Origin: Theristus sp. LFF4_11 | Taxonomy: Eukaryota > Nematoda > Chromadorea > Monhysterida > Xyalidae | NCBI GenBank assembly: GCA_030248135.1 | Contig: JASANC010003221.1 | Coordinates: forward strand, 62,001 to 126,000 | DNA length: 64,000 nucleotides | Reading direction: 5' to 3' | In this document: one piece after another, positions 38,201-48,328 of the stretch | Layout: each line of letters opens with the position of its first letter | How positions within the stretch are numbered: position 1 is the stretch's first letter | Position numbers and translations under genes: made by a program | The notes under the pieces: model-generated | What the model saw: the letters and a program-made list of their open reading frames with translations, nothing else | Databases searched by the model: none | Told to the model about the DNA's origin: nothing

Positions 38201-41200
38201 GTTGACTTTGTATCCGTTGATTTCGCCTGCAAAATGAACAACGCCAATCGTGCTACATGTACAACAAAGAACCACCTGTAGCGCACGTGTGTAGGGCTTT
38301 CGTCTACCGTTCTGTAGGTGGAAAGTTCGAGCCCCGCTGCGGATGAGAAGACACACAATGGAGAACCTAAAGTGACCAACAACATCTAATGGTCTACTCC
38401 CTCCAGAGCCGACGGTAAACTGGGCTCGGGGCAGAATTGCGGAGTTTGGTATTGTGGATTTAAATGAAACGTGTCCGGACTAAAATGACGTCATTTGCTT
38501 TTAAAACGCCCGCTTGTCAAAAGTACAGGCACTAAAATGTCAGTTTGGTGTGACTAAATCGACATTCGCCATTTCGTTACGGGAAGAAATAGGCTAAACG
38601 GAAAGTCTGGTTTGCTGTGAATGGCAAGCGCATGTTTATCGGGACATGACGTCGTTTCAGTGGAACACGTTTAAAAAAATAGGTCATACCTTAGGGTGTT
38701 CCGGAACCGGTGCGCGAATCAAACAAATAAAAATAAATAAAAAATGGTTCTGGCAATGCCGACCTGTCTCAGGACTGCTATCCGATCCCGGACAGTCTGC
38801 AAGTGTCGCGCGAGACATTTCCGTCGCTGCATTCGCGCCGCCGACGGAATGGCGAACGCACCTCGGCCAACGTCTGCCAACGCCTGCGTGATGTCGACGT
38901 CCAGCTGACGCAGCGTTGCGATCGTTTGCGGGTTCGCCGTTTCCGCCCGACGCAGCAACTCGTCCAGACTCACGTCCAACGCGTCCTGTCTGCGTTGCTC
39001 CATCTGCTGACGCTGCGCCATCTGTTTCGATTGATTGATTTTAGTGCCTGTACTTTGACAAACGGGCGTTTTTAAAGCAGATGACGTCATTTTAGTCAGG
39101 ACACGTTTGAATAAATTCACTATATATATATTATCTTTTCCTGAAGACCTGCGACTCACTGCGGTTGTGTACGTAAAAGGAAACTCGTTTCAATCTGTAT
39201 GTGGTAATTCAGAATAGCCTAAGTGAGCCGGCCTTATTTAGCTGACTCGGATGCCTTTGCCAATTTTGAATTGCCGCGTCATGCATGACACTGCTTACCC
39301 CATCTATGCGCGCATTGAGACGCGGGACCAAAATAAAAAATATTAAGTGTCAGGCATGTATGCACAAAAACCGGTTTCCAAAGCAGCACAGCTGGGCACA
39401 CACATGTTCATACTGCGTCATCTGTTCGTGCTGTGCCCGCCGTTCCTCCATGCATTGCTGCGTCACGTTCCGCTCGAACCGTCGTTGTAGTTCCTGCTGC
39501 ACACAATTTTCGTTCGATTATGTTTCTTTCAACCGGTCATCTTTTCTTTTCTTAACAGAATTCAGAGCCCGCAAACCAAGGAACGTGATCGGGTTGAAAG
39601 TAAGAGATATTTCACGGCAAATGGGGTGTTTCATTCCAACGACACTCTGTCCACGCACATTCTTTAGGTGTGCAGATGTCGAAAGAAAAGTAGTTTCAGT
39701 CTTTATTTGGCAATTCAAAATCGCCTAAGTGACTCGGCCCTATTTTGGGGGACTCGAATCACTTTGCCAATTTTGAATTCCCGCGTCAGAAATCACGAAA
39801 TTGTTCACCTATTTGTGCGCGCATTGAGTTTCGGGACCACAATAAAAGATAATATTCAATCTACAGGAAATTAAAATTTTGGAATTTGGAAAGACTCTAT
39901 CCTCGGCTCAGCCGTAAAAACATCCCAGTATTTTTCAAGAGCCATAATTCCAGAACAAATCAACCATGTTGTAGGATGGTTCTCTGCATTTCGGCCTGGC
40001 GAACATCATATGCAGAAGAGGGGTGGCCTCATCAGTGATGTGCGCCTCTTAAATATTTTTTTCAAAAGCCATAATTCCAGAACAACGCTGCTCTGCTCAA
40101 ATCGGAAGTCACCGTGTCCGACATTTTGGCGTTAAAGAGAACTTTAGCAACAGGCGAACCTCCTGCGCTATCATTCTGTCCATGTTTTCCGGGTGGTAAC
40201 CGTAACGGTTGTGAAAGTCGAAATGGTAACCAGGCGCGGGTGCATCAATGTTCACTTCGAAACCGGGACCGGCGAAACGACGCATCGCACGACCGCGCAT
40301 CCTCTGCTCTTCACGCTCTGTAAAGGGGCATTCATGAAGTTTTTTAACACAGCTACGCGTCACTAAATAATGCTTCATGAATGCACATTAAGTGGTATTT
40401 CACGTCATGATCATCTTTAGCTTGCACATTTGGACATTGCGGTTGCACCAAAACACTCAAAAAATGCTCACCTGCGTAGCGATGGTAGTAACGCATGAAC
40501 CGCCGCGGGTCGTTTCGATCATCACGTCGTTCAACCAGCTGATCAACATCCACGTTCTTTTTGGCGCTGGCGCCTATAATGAGATGTCAAATTGTTGGCT
40601 GTCTGTTTCCACAACTCCGCTAAAAAACTGCCCCATCAATGTTTCCAATTCCGTTTGAATGCAACCAATCAGCCAGTTGCACAGAAGGAAGGCTTGAGGG
40701 TGGTAATGGTGGTTGTTGTAAACTTCAGTGTTTTTGGCTCACAAACAAAAACACCAACGAAGACCTACGTAGAGGCCTGTTTATACCTGACGTATGCAGA
40801 CGTACGTCGACGTACATCAGGCAGGTATGAACGGTAGTATGCAATAACACGAGACCTAAAGTGACGTGACGTGTCGTATGCGGATACGTCAGGAAAAACG
40901 GGCCTTAATTGATGTTTACCGGATGCGGCAGCGGCAGTATCGTGAGCGTCTGTTTGCGCAGCATTCAGCTGTTGCAGTTTCGCATGACGCTGCGGGTACT
41001 TGCGAGCGTACTCCTGTTCGGCGTTGTGACCCGCCTCAGCGGCTTTGTCCGCGTGCGCTTCATCGTAGCTCGTGTGCAATTCGCAATGGTGCTCACTTTC
41101 GAATCTAAAAATCATATAAATCACTTTGCAACACGCCGGTATACCAAAAGCGTTTAAGGCCAATTCATGCACACAAATTTTTACGGCACGTCACGTCACG

Positions 41201-44200
41201 CCTTCATTCATGATACAAAAAACAGCAATCCGGCACGTCAAGTTAGCTTTAGAACACGTGCTCGTTTATATGAGCATTCATACATGACGTGCCGTGACGT
41301 GACGTGCCGGATATATATACGTCATGCATGAATTGGCCTCAATACGGTCAAAAAATGCTTTGTCAGACCGGTTTGCCGAGGTTTTGCCCTATCTTTCAAG
41401 GTCTCATACCAGCCAACATGACCATGTTTTGTGAAAACAGTCACGTTGACCGACAACATAAACGGGTGGCTTTATTGCCGGGCATGGTTGATTTTGTGAG
41501 ATTCTGCTTTCTAGGTTCGCTGATGTTTTACCCAGACTGTAAGATCTGTCTGTGGTAGAACACCATCGCACTGACGAGCCAGGGGGCACCGCGGTATGCG
41601 TCTATCTGGCGAAACCGCAAACAGCTAACTTCGTGTATAAACGTTTACATTGCTTCCTCCAACGAACCGTCGATTGAAATGGCCGTATCCCTCGCCGGTG
41701 ATATCCTTGCGACAGAGGTAGCACATGTGCGTGTGACAGTTGCTGCAGACGATATGATTACAACCGGCCTCTTTCACAAGCCTGTGCATTACAAAACAAT
41801 TATGACGATTATGATTTGAGAAAAGTGCGCTCTCTGCGCATTGAAAAGTTGGAATTTGTTTGGAAAGTATAAAAGTGATGTGGTAATTAAGACTTCCATG
41901 TACGGTAGTATGCAATAACACGAGACGTGCCGTGCCGTGCTGTACCGTACATAAAACGACGTGTCGTGCCGTGCCGTGCCGTGCCGTACAGGCATGTATC
42001 AGTACGAACGCTTGAGAATCGCAAGAAACCCCACGGTGCATGAACGAAACCATCACTAACGGCTTTTGACAGGCGGGACATTTGCGTATCATCGCCTCGG
42101 CAATGCGCTCCTCAATGAACTTGCGGTAGTGATCACGGATATCGTCGTCGACTTGGTCACATCGAAATGGAATGTGTGCCTCGCGGTGGCACCGCCTAAA
42201 ACACACACACACACTTCGCACCAAGTGGCGCTTTTATTTGGTTCGCTGATTGCAAACTGATAAGAAACAATGAAAAAGTCGCACTAGAAATCGCGGTATT
42301 CATGAACATCCATACAAAAACCGCGATTCACGACTGCTACAGTCCAAATGTCGAAGCTGGAAAATATATGCAACATGACGTAATGACCAACCAATCAGCG
42401 CTGAGAATCGCTCATGACCAACCAATCAGCGCTGAGAACTGCTCATGATTAACCAATCAGCGCTGAGAATTGCTATGACCCCCGATCAGCTAGATGCATA
42501 AATTAGCGAGATAGCCTGTACTCAGCGTGGTCATGAGACGCACCGGCACGACTGTTTGCCGCAGTCCGGATTCAGACACTGAAAGACGTGATTAGCGTCC
42601 AGCGGCGTTTCGTTGTCGACGACGAAACTACAGAACGGGCACTGTTCGGCGTTGTTGAGCGCGGCCATACGCAGCTCCGCCTCCTGCGCACGCAGCAGCA
42701 GCTGGCCAATCAGGCGCGCTGGCACGCCGCGCACGCGCTCCGGTCGCAGCGCACGGTCGCAGGCGCCGTGCACGCAGCGCACCACGTGACCGCCTGCAGA
42801 ACGCATTTGCACATACTTGAAAGTGATTTTTTGATTTCTGATCAGCGGTTGCATGCAATGAGTCGTTGTAGGTTCCTAATCCTAAACCTAATCCTAAGCC
42901 AAGCCTTTTTGATAACGTGAAAATGATCAATTTAGTTTTTGCCTTTTTTTCCTGTGTTAAAGGGCAGGGCAGGGGCCACCGCCACTGCACACGCACCTGT
43001 CTTAATAATGATGCATTACGTGCAGAACGTGCCAGGCATGAAGGGGGCGGGGGGTTCCGGGGGTTCTGGGGTTTATCAGGAACAGGCAAAGAACCCCCTG
43101 ACTTCACCGGCATACCCAAAATTTGGACAAAAACCCCTAGCTGTACCGGCATACCCTATAATTCTTAAATTATGTTACCGGACAGGCACACCACTTTTTG
43201 GCAATTTTCTACTTTACCCGGAACAGGCCAGGGAAAGGAGGCTCATGTGCACCTCTGAAACATGCGCACGCAATCAGAAAGCACTGAAACATGCCCTCGT
43301 GGCCTGGTGGTAGCGCGTTAGACTCTAGTCTGTGCGCTCGGGGGATCGAGCCCCGCCGAGGGGTGTATGAGCACTTAATGGCAGACGAAAACTCGATGGG
43401 CGCTCGACTCAATGGCGTTCTGTACGCTTCTCTGGGTTAGCCTTGCTAACATGACGATTCCAGTAAAAATGCATGAAAACTGCATGCCCATTTCCGGGCC
43501 TTAAAGGCGCATTCATGTTGCAGTATTTAGTGCAACATAGCTGTGCGGTCACTAAATACTGCAACATGAATGCGCCCTAACTGTTACCTTCAGCAACGAC
43601 CACTTCGGTGCGAGCCCGTACGCACTGGTCACAGACGAGATGCACACAGAGTCCATCTTCGCCCACTTCACCGCAGTCGTGGAATTCACCCGGCAGCACG
43701 TCATCGCGCAGGCAAACGGGACATTCGGCCAATTGGTTGCGCTCACGGGCCTCCTGCACGCGCAGCGCTCGCTCGTCGGTGCGGCGTTTCAGCTCAGCTG
43801 CGGAGTGGTGGGATTTTGGGTGGTATAAAGTGCAACAACAACAGCCGACAAAATTGTGCAATCGAATGCAGCACGCTGATTGCTTGCATCGTACACGCGG
43901 TCAACCAATCCAGCACGTACATGGTGCCATGTCATTGCATTAAAGCAAGCTGAGTGGTCAGTCATACGGAGTGGTTGCTTCCGTTGCTAATTAGTCGGTC
44001 GAAGCAGAACAATGCACCCAACCACGACAGCGCTAAATGCGTGTACAGTCGAACTCTAAATTATAGGCAATCAGCTGATTGGTTGGTGGTCTGCATGCTT
44101 TCTGTGCACGGACGACAGACGACGCTCCACAGCAATGCGTGCACAGAAATCATGCATGCACGTGACCACCAGCCAATCAGCTGATTCCCTATAAATTAGA

Positions 44201-47200
44201 GTTCGACTGTATGCAGCTGCATCAGACACCGGACACCACCACCGCCCAACCTTCGATCAGTTCCTTGTTGTTCAGATACTGCAGCTCACGGAAGAACGCC
44301 TCGTTCAGTTGCGGCGGCCATTGCTGTTGATCGTCGCGATGTCTTGCTGTGATCAACAGTTGCGGCATGCGCTCCAACGCCGGCGCGATGCCGTGCTCGT
44401 GCGCTGTGAACACTGCAGTACGCTGGCGACCCTTGCGCACGTCGAAGCCTCGAACAGATCGTTGAAAATATAGTTGAAGATTATTGTTGAAAGCATAAAT
44501 TGAAGTATGATCTTTTAGTTTGGTCCCGTAACTCAATGCGCGCATAGATGGATAAACAGTTGCATGGATGACGCGGGAATTCAAAATCCAGTTCAAAAGT
44601 GATCCGAGTCCCCTATATAGGGCCGAGTCACTTGGGCGACTTTGAATTGCCACATAAAGATGAAACTAGTTTTCTTTCCACGTCTGTACACGCATTCAGT
44701 CGCAGAACTTAAAAAATTGATATTACCAGGTAGTTGAAAAAAAGATTATAGTGGAAAAGAATGAAAGCTTAAAAACATTGAGCATACCGGCATTTTACAA
44801 AATGACAAATAATTACGGAGGTTTCACACTGACTGTCGGCATCGTGGCGCTCCAAGAAACGAACGGTTGGCGTCAGGAGACCGTGGAAGTGCTCCAGTAA
44901 ACGAGACAGAAAGTCCACTTCAAGTGCACGGAATCGATTGCGCAGGTAGACCTGAGCGTCCGTAAAACGCAATGAGACTGACAAGCAACTGTGCGTTCGG
45001 GGCATCGAGCCTCGCTGAGGGCTGTATAGGCACTTAATGACAGAAAACTCGATGGGCGGCCCACTCGATGGCGTTCTGTACGCTTCTCTGGGTTAGCTCT
45101 GGCTAAAAACATCGCCTAAAATACCAACACTTAGAAACAAAAGCAACAGTGGAATCAACGCTGACCGTTGAAAAGCTGTCTGGTCGCGCAAGCATGATTC
45201 AGCTAATGAGCGCGACTGACTGAGTTTTTCTGACTGACGGGCAGCCTTTGTTTCATGTGAAATTGGAGGGACACCACGCTGCGGTGGCAATGAGAATGAA
45301 CAACAGCAACAACTGACCAACGTTGCATCATTCAGCCAATCAGCGTGCTGTGCTCTTTACCGACGCACTGACCGACGCTTTTTGTTTACACTCTATCTGG
45401 ACTGGATAATATATGCAACGTGACGTGATGACCAATCAATCAGCGCTGAGAATTGCGACGCAAATTGCGATGACCAACCAATCAGCTAGTTGCATATATT
45501 ATCCAGATGGACTGTACAGTTGTTGCATCGGTTAGCTCCACCAATCACCGTGCTGTGTTTTCTAATCCATTCACTGACCAACGCATGCTGTTTATAGCCG
45601 TCGGTGACGAGTCGTTGACGTTCCTCGAAGTAAACCACCGGATTCTCGAACTCTCCGAGGAACTCGTCCACAGTGAACGCGTCTCGATCGAGCAGCTCAG
45701 CACGCCGCTGCTCGTGCCGGATCGCACGATCACGATCCGTCTGCTTCGGATACGGCCGCATCAGCATTTCTGTTCCGGTTGCACCAAAGTTGTGAATGAA
45801 AGCACACCAGATTGTGTAAAGGACCGTTTCTACCTGACCTATGCAGACGTACGTCAAGTGTGAACGGCACTATGCAATAACACGGAACCTGAAGTGACGT
45901 GACGTGCCGTATGCTCATACGTCAGGTATCTAGATATAAACGGGTCTTAACGGTTCTCCGCATTTAGCCTTGGCCAACATCAGATCCACAAGAGGGGTCG
46001 CCTCATCAGTGATGTGCCGCTTTTGAACTTTTCTAGAAAATCTAACCGTTCAATGGCAGCGATTCTCCAAATCGAAAAAAGTACCCTTCTGCTGAATTTC
46101 AAAAGACAAAAAAACGGCGCTGCCAAACCGACCCTCCACGAGTTCCTCAAACGTCTTCCGCGTCAGCGCCGTGCGCACAAACTCGTGCTCTGCCTCCGGA
46201 AACATGTCCAGCACACTGCGCTCGTCGTTGTCGTTGACAGCTGCTGCGGCTGTCACCAATCCAATACCGTCGTCATCATGTTCGAGCGCACGTTTGGCGG
46301 CTGAGTATTCAAACACACAGACTGTGCCGTGTTTTATGGGCTTTCCGGATTGGCTGTGATGGTGAGCGTGCGACCAATCAACGCAGTCAGCTTCGGCTTC
46401 AGCATCCGCCGAGTGCTTGGTGGTCAACAAATTTACAGTCCATCTGGATAATATATGCAACATGACGTGGATGCGTAACCAATCAGCGCTGAGAGTTGTT
46501 CATGACCAACCAATCAGCGCTGAGAATTGCTCATGACCAGCCAATCAGCGCTGAAAATTGCTCATGACCAACCAATCAGCTAGTTGCACATATCAGCGAG
46601 ATAGACTGCATTCAACTGCATTGTTCATACCAGTTGCACTTGAGCATGCGACGTCACCATCACCGGTAACATTTCTGCGCAATTTGGAGGGCGGTGGTGA
46701 TTCGTCGTGTCGTGTTGTGCTTGCATACGAATGCTCAGCGTCCTGACTTGCATCTGAAATGGAACTGTGAGCTGACTGCTAAATCGAACTATTCCAAACT
46801 CACGCGCTCGTGAGCTGCTGCCTTAATCATGATTTACAAAGTTCTTGTTTCATTATTTTGCACGTGCGAAAGCGTAAAGCAAACGAACGGCTGCTGAAAA
46901 TCCAGTCTCGACTGTCATCGAATGCAGTAGCACCGCTGGTTTTTGGACGACCGTGTTGAACAAGCGAGTATCTTCCATCGGTCGTTTTCTAATAATAAAT
47001 AAAATGTCGAATATTTTTGTCAAAAAATGAAAAGTTTTGAGCTGGCCGGACTTTGCTCGATCGACTCACGAACTGCCTCTTAAAAAGTTAAGAGGCTCAA
47101 GTTTGTAAGAGTACTTAAGAGTAAAGACTTCGGCACAGGAGATAGCAGCAAAAAAATATTTAGCTGACAGCACGTTTTTGGAATACAACTGAAACAACTG

Positions 47201-48328
47201 AAAACAGCGTGTACCGCCAGAACATCAGGAATGGACGTCAGGAATTGTTCGAGTGTCGCAAAACCGAGCGCTTCATACGGGATCTCAACGCCAATGCATT
47301 CACTGAAACATAAACATATTCCCGTGTCTGGTTTGTCTTGTGTGGTCCACGGTTCTGCTGATGTTTCAGCCAGACATAACATCCGTCTGAGCTGGTCATC
47401 ATTTTTGATTGCGGTTTGTCGTACACTGACGAGCCTGGGGGCTGCGGTATACGTTTACCAGGCGAAACCGCAAGAAACAGTGCTTGCAAGAAACGTTGAA
47501 ATAAATGTACAGTATGGCCGAATAAATGAGGCAGTTCATCAAGGCGGGATCAGTCGCCGACTAGGGGTTGTCTTTTTCAAAAATGCTAACATAATTTTTT
47601 TTATTTGGTCGCGCGCCGGTTTCGGAAACCCGTAGGTACCAAACTCCGGCGGAAACGGGCAATACTGCCCCGAGCCCAATTTGCCCTCGGCTCTGGAGGG
47701 TGTAGACCATTAGTTGTTATTGGTCACTTTAGTTTATCTAGTGTGTGTCTTATCCGCTGCGGGGTTCGAACCTTCCACCTACAGAACGGTAGACGAAAGC
47801 TCTACACCTGCGCTACAGACGCGACATGTGTGTGTGCCATGTCATGTTTCCCATAATTCCCAATCATGTGTGCAACGGAAAAAGAATGAACAGAATAGCG
47901 CGGATAATTCCGTTAGTTTAAAAAACGCGTCAAATTTGGCACACAATTTGGTTTCTGAACGTCTTTTTTCTTACATTCAAAATTCGCGCGCTCCTTGAAC
48001 CCTGAAAACCGCTGCCATGTTTAATCGGTCATACCGTATATATAGTCGAACTCTCTGCTAACTGGACCTGACAATGACATTCAAGCAGCTTCGTGACTCC
48101 GTGACATACAGGACGAATCAAATTGATTGGTACACCCTTCATACAGAGCAACCGTTCACGAACGCACCGGTAAACGGTGGCAATACCAGCAGCAGTCGGT
48201 GTTGCAGAAAAACCGCAACGCAACCACGCGTAGTTTTCACACGCAATGCGAATGTTTGCTTTCACTCCTTCCAAATAATCGTTGTTGTTGTTGTTCACGG
48301 CCCAGTCCAAGCAATCGTCTTTGCTCAT
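32201..48328 (-). CDS. RNF216/TRIAD3-like RBR E3 ubiquitin ligase with LOTUS and CUE-like modules
   Basis: Exons from 5': 48328-48063 (tentative), 47302-47215, 46988-46889, 46753-46631, 46300-46085, 45769-45549, 44951-44834, 44448-44251, 43797-43588, 42793-42544, 42195-42061, 41781-41668, 41104-40920, 40573-40472, 40317-40160, 39496-39404, 39021-38764, 38226-38114, 38089-38030, 37614-36321, 35822-35504, 35415-35371, 34937-34826, 34698-34581, 34484-34388, 34239-34133, 34026-33910, 33782-33651, 33318-33118, 32813-32643, 32296-32201. All phases agree; total about 1,938 residues. Residues about 55-150 resemble a LOTUS/OST-HTH domain (GVEIPYEALGFATLEQFL). About 220-250 is CUE-like (LDMFPEAEHEFVRTAL). 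RING1 is at about 469-503, IBR at 514-615, and RING2 at 637-666 with the likely catalytic Cys in AGCNHIVC. The long tail is coiled coil and disordered sequence not found in vertebrate RNF216. RBR ligases form a ubiquitin thioester before transfer. The tail joins are less certain than the RBR. Confidence 0.82.
32304..32437. mobile_element. T1 MITE, copy 7 (with duplicated right arm)
   Basis: A complete palindrome is followed by a second copy of its right arm (GCGGTCACTAAATACTGGTTCAT repeated at about 32,363 and 32,401). It lies in the last intron of the RBR gene. Confidence 0.85.
32868..33075. repeat. T9 dispersed repeat, copy 1
   Basis: Shares GTTCGCTGATGTTTTACCCA and ACCGCGGTATGCGTCTACCTG with copies at 41,460 and 47,335. 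Class unknown; it is in an RBR-gene intron. Confidence 0.7.
33512..33648 (-). mobile_element. SINE-1 (tRNA-headed SINE), copy 1
   Basis: Read on the minus strand it starts with the CCTCGTGGCCTGGTGGTAG-type tRNA head and continues through a B-box to the AACGCCATTGAG body (plus-strand spelling). It is internally deleted. Its head ends 3 nt from the donor of the exon 33,651-33,782. Confidence 0.8.
35539..35695 (-). repeat. 39-bp coding minisatellite (13-residue repeat)
   Basis: About four near-identical 39-bp units in the exon 35,504-35,822 encode ALERRQHGTQGTQ repeats. The unit length keeps the frame. The repeat directly follows a heptad-like, predicted coiled-coil segment of the RBR protein tail. 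Confidence 0.9.
36885..37010 (-). other. IBR-like half zinc motif in the ligase tail
   Basis: Within the 1.3-kb exon 36,321-37,614 the translated tail contains GCPLNPDCDGDMVN, then about 25 residues, then FAVQCPHCERE. The C-P-x-x-x-D-C ... C-P-x-C pattern resembles the first half of an IBR zinc domain, away from the main RBR. The second pair of ligands expected in an IBR is not visible, so it may be a remnant or a simple four-Cys zinc site. Confidence 0.5.
38275..38725 (+). mobile_element. SINE-2, copy 3, interrupted by T10
   Basis: The SINE runs from CTGTAGCGCACGTGTG to CGGAGTTTGGTA at about 38,452 and resumes at GTTCCGGAACCGGTGCGCG at about 38,699. T10 copy 2 occupies the gap. Confidence 0.8.
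38450..38693 (+). repeat. T10 dispersed repeat, copy 2 (inserted in a SINE-2)
   Basis: Similar across its length to 18,908-19,145, with the same edges ATTGTGGATTTA and AAAAAATAGGTCATAC. Its position inside SINE-2 fixes both ends independently. Confidence 0.8.
39022..39125 (-). repeat. T10 dispersed repeat, copy 3 (half)
   Basis: Minus-strand left half only, ending a few bases from the acceptor of the RBR-gene exon 39,021-38,764. Confidence 0.7.
39140..39346 (+). repeat. T7 dispersed repeat, copy 3
   Basis: Core TCGTTTCAATCTGTATGTGG to CGCGGGACCAAAATAAAA, in the RBR-gene intron 39,022-39,403. Confidence 0.75.
39655..39850 (+). repeat. T7 dispersed repeat, copy 4
   Basis: Core AGTTTCAGTCTTTATTTGGC to TTTCGGGACCACAATAAAA, in the RBR-gene intron 39,497-40,159. 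Confidence 0.75.
39960..40052 (+). repeat. T8 dispersed repeat, copy 2, with long flanking direct repeats
   Basis: Same core as 28,128-28,215. It is bounded by near-identical copies of a roughly 30-bp sequence containing GCCATAATTCCAGAACAA at about 39,939-39,956 and 40,065-40,085, which looks like a long target duplication. Confidence 0.7.
40321..40393. mobile_element. T1 MITE, copy 8 (at a 3' splice site)
   Basis: On the minus strand the element end GAATGCCCCTTTA is followed directly by CAG, the acceptor of the exon 40,317-40,160. The T1 terminus thus provides the pyrimidine stretch of a coding-gene 3' splice site. Confidence 0.85.
40770..40908. mobile_element. T5 inverted-repeat element, copy 1
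   Basis: Ends AGGCCTGTTTATACCTGACG and its inverse CGTCAGGAAAAACGGGCCT, with a GACGTGACGTG-rich interior. It begins about 12 nt after the donor of exon 40,920-41,104 on the minus strand. Confidence 0.75.
41157..41341. mobile_element. T6 palindromic element
   Basis: Ends AGGCCAATTCATGCA and TGCATGAATTGGCCT, with inner arms of GGCACGTCACGTCACG type and their inverse. It has the size and structure of a MITE; only one copy is in the window, but its interior motif is shared with T5. Confidence 0.7.
41460..41628. repeat. T9 dispersed repeat, copy 2
   Basis: Clearly related to 32,868-33,075 with small deletions; intron between 41,668 and 41,104. Confidence 0.7.
41888..42010. repeat. T5-related fragment with (CCGTG)n expansion
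   Basis: Shares CGGTAGTATGCAATAACACGA with T5 copy 1 and then carries GTGCCGTGCCGTGCCGTGCC-type pentamer runs. Intronic in the RBR gene. Confidence 0.6.
42338..42522. mobile_element. T2 MITE, copy 1 (three internal tandem units)
   Basis: The ends are degenerate TACAGTCC...GGAAAATATATGCAAC and TGCATAAATTAGCGAGATAG. The interior carries roughly 31-bp tandem units containing CCAATCAGCGCTGAGAA. Confidence 0.75.
43292..43452 (+). mobile_element. SINE-1, copy 2 (full length)
   Basis: tRNA head CCTCGTGGCCTGGTGGTAG, B-box GGGATCGAGCCCCGCC, then the body CACTTAATGGCAGACG...TTCTGTACGCTTCTCTGGG. Head and tail are both present in the sense orientation. Confidence 0.85.
43501..43580. mobile_element. T1 MITE, copy 9
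   Basis: Palindrome with GCATTCATGTTGCAGTATTT arms. On the minus strand it begins about 7 nt after the donor of the RING1 exon (43,588). Confidence 0.9.
44043..44212. mobile_element. T3 MITE, copy 1 (intact)
   Basis: Nearly perfect terminal inverted repeats TACAGTCGAACTCTAAATTA at 44,043 and its inverse at 44,193-44,212, continuing into AATCAGCTGATTGG-type arms. It is in the RBR-gene intron 43,798-44,250. Confidence 0.9.
44500..44720 (-). repeat. T7 dispersed repeat, copy 5
   Basis: Minus-orientation copy with the same core, ending at TTCTGCGACTGAATGCG (minus-strand sense). Intronic in the RBR gene. Confidence 0.75.
44986..45121 (+). mobile_element. SINE-1, copy 3 (5'-truncated)
   Basis: Starts inside the tRNA head (TGCGTTCGGGGCATCGAG) and continues through the complete body to AAACATCGCCTAAAATACC. 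Confidence 0.8.
45390..45514. mobile_element. T2 MITE, copy 2
   Basis: Inverted ends GGATAATATATGCAAC and GTTGCATATATTATCC around a shortened interior with one to two CCAATCAGCGCTGAGAA units; RBR-gene intron. Confidence 0.85.
45818..45952. mobile_element. T5 inverted-repeat element, copy 2
   Basis: Ends ACCGTTTCTACCTGACC and TATAAACGGGTC, with an interior very close to copy 1 (TATGCAATAACACG, AAGTGACGTGACGTG). It abuts a T8 copy in the same intron. Confidence 0.75.
45955..46025 (+). repeat. T8 dispersed repeat, copy 3
   Basis: Diverged copy: TTCTCCGCATTTAGCCTTGG then AGAGGGGTCGCCTCATCAGT. Confidence 0.6.
46434..46612. mobile_element. T2 MITE, copy 3 (four internal tandem units)
   Basis: Begins TTACAGTCCATCTGGATAAT. 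Four tandem units of about 31 bp with CCAATCAGC(G/T) cores follow, then TAGTTGCACATATCAGCGAG. RBR-gene intron. Confidence 0.85.
47335..47500. repeat. T9 dispersed repeat, copy 3
   Basis: Diverged copy with GTTCTGCTGATGTTTCAGCC and GGCGAAACCGCAAGAAACAG; next to the LOTUS exon 47,215-47,302. Confidence 0.6.
47605..47822 (-). mobile_element. SINE-2, copy 4
   Basis: On the minus strand: TGTAGCGCAGGTGTAGAGC (A-box), GGTTCGAACCCCGC (a perfect-looking B-box), and the full family body to GGTACCTACGGGTTTC. This is the best-preserved copy in the window. Confidence 0.85.

Noticed and set aside
42360..42480. Regularly spaced repeats with short intervening sequence, superficially CRISPR-like
   Set aside because: The units are head-to-tail minisatellite copies inside a MITE with inverted ends, the spacers are not unique, and the locus is in an intron of an animal gene.
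46341..46360. Acceptor ATCACAG at about 46,350 as the start of the CUE-like exon
   Set aside because: It does not match the phase of the preceding exon. The acceptor ACTCAG at 46,301-46,303 does, and keeps the frame open.
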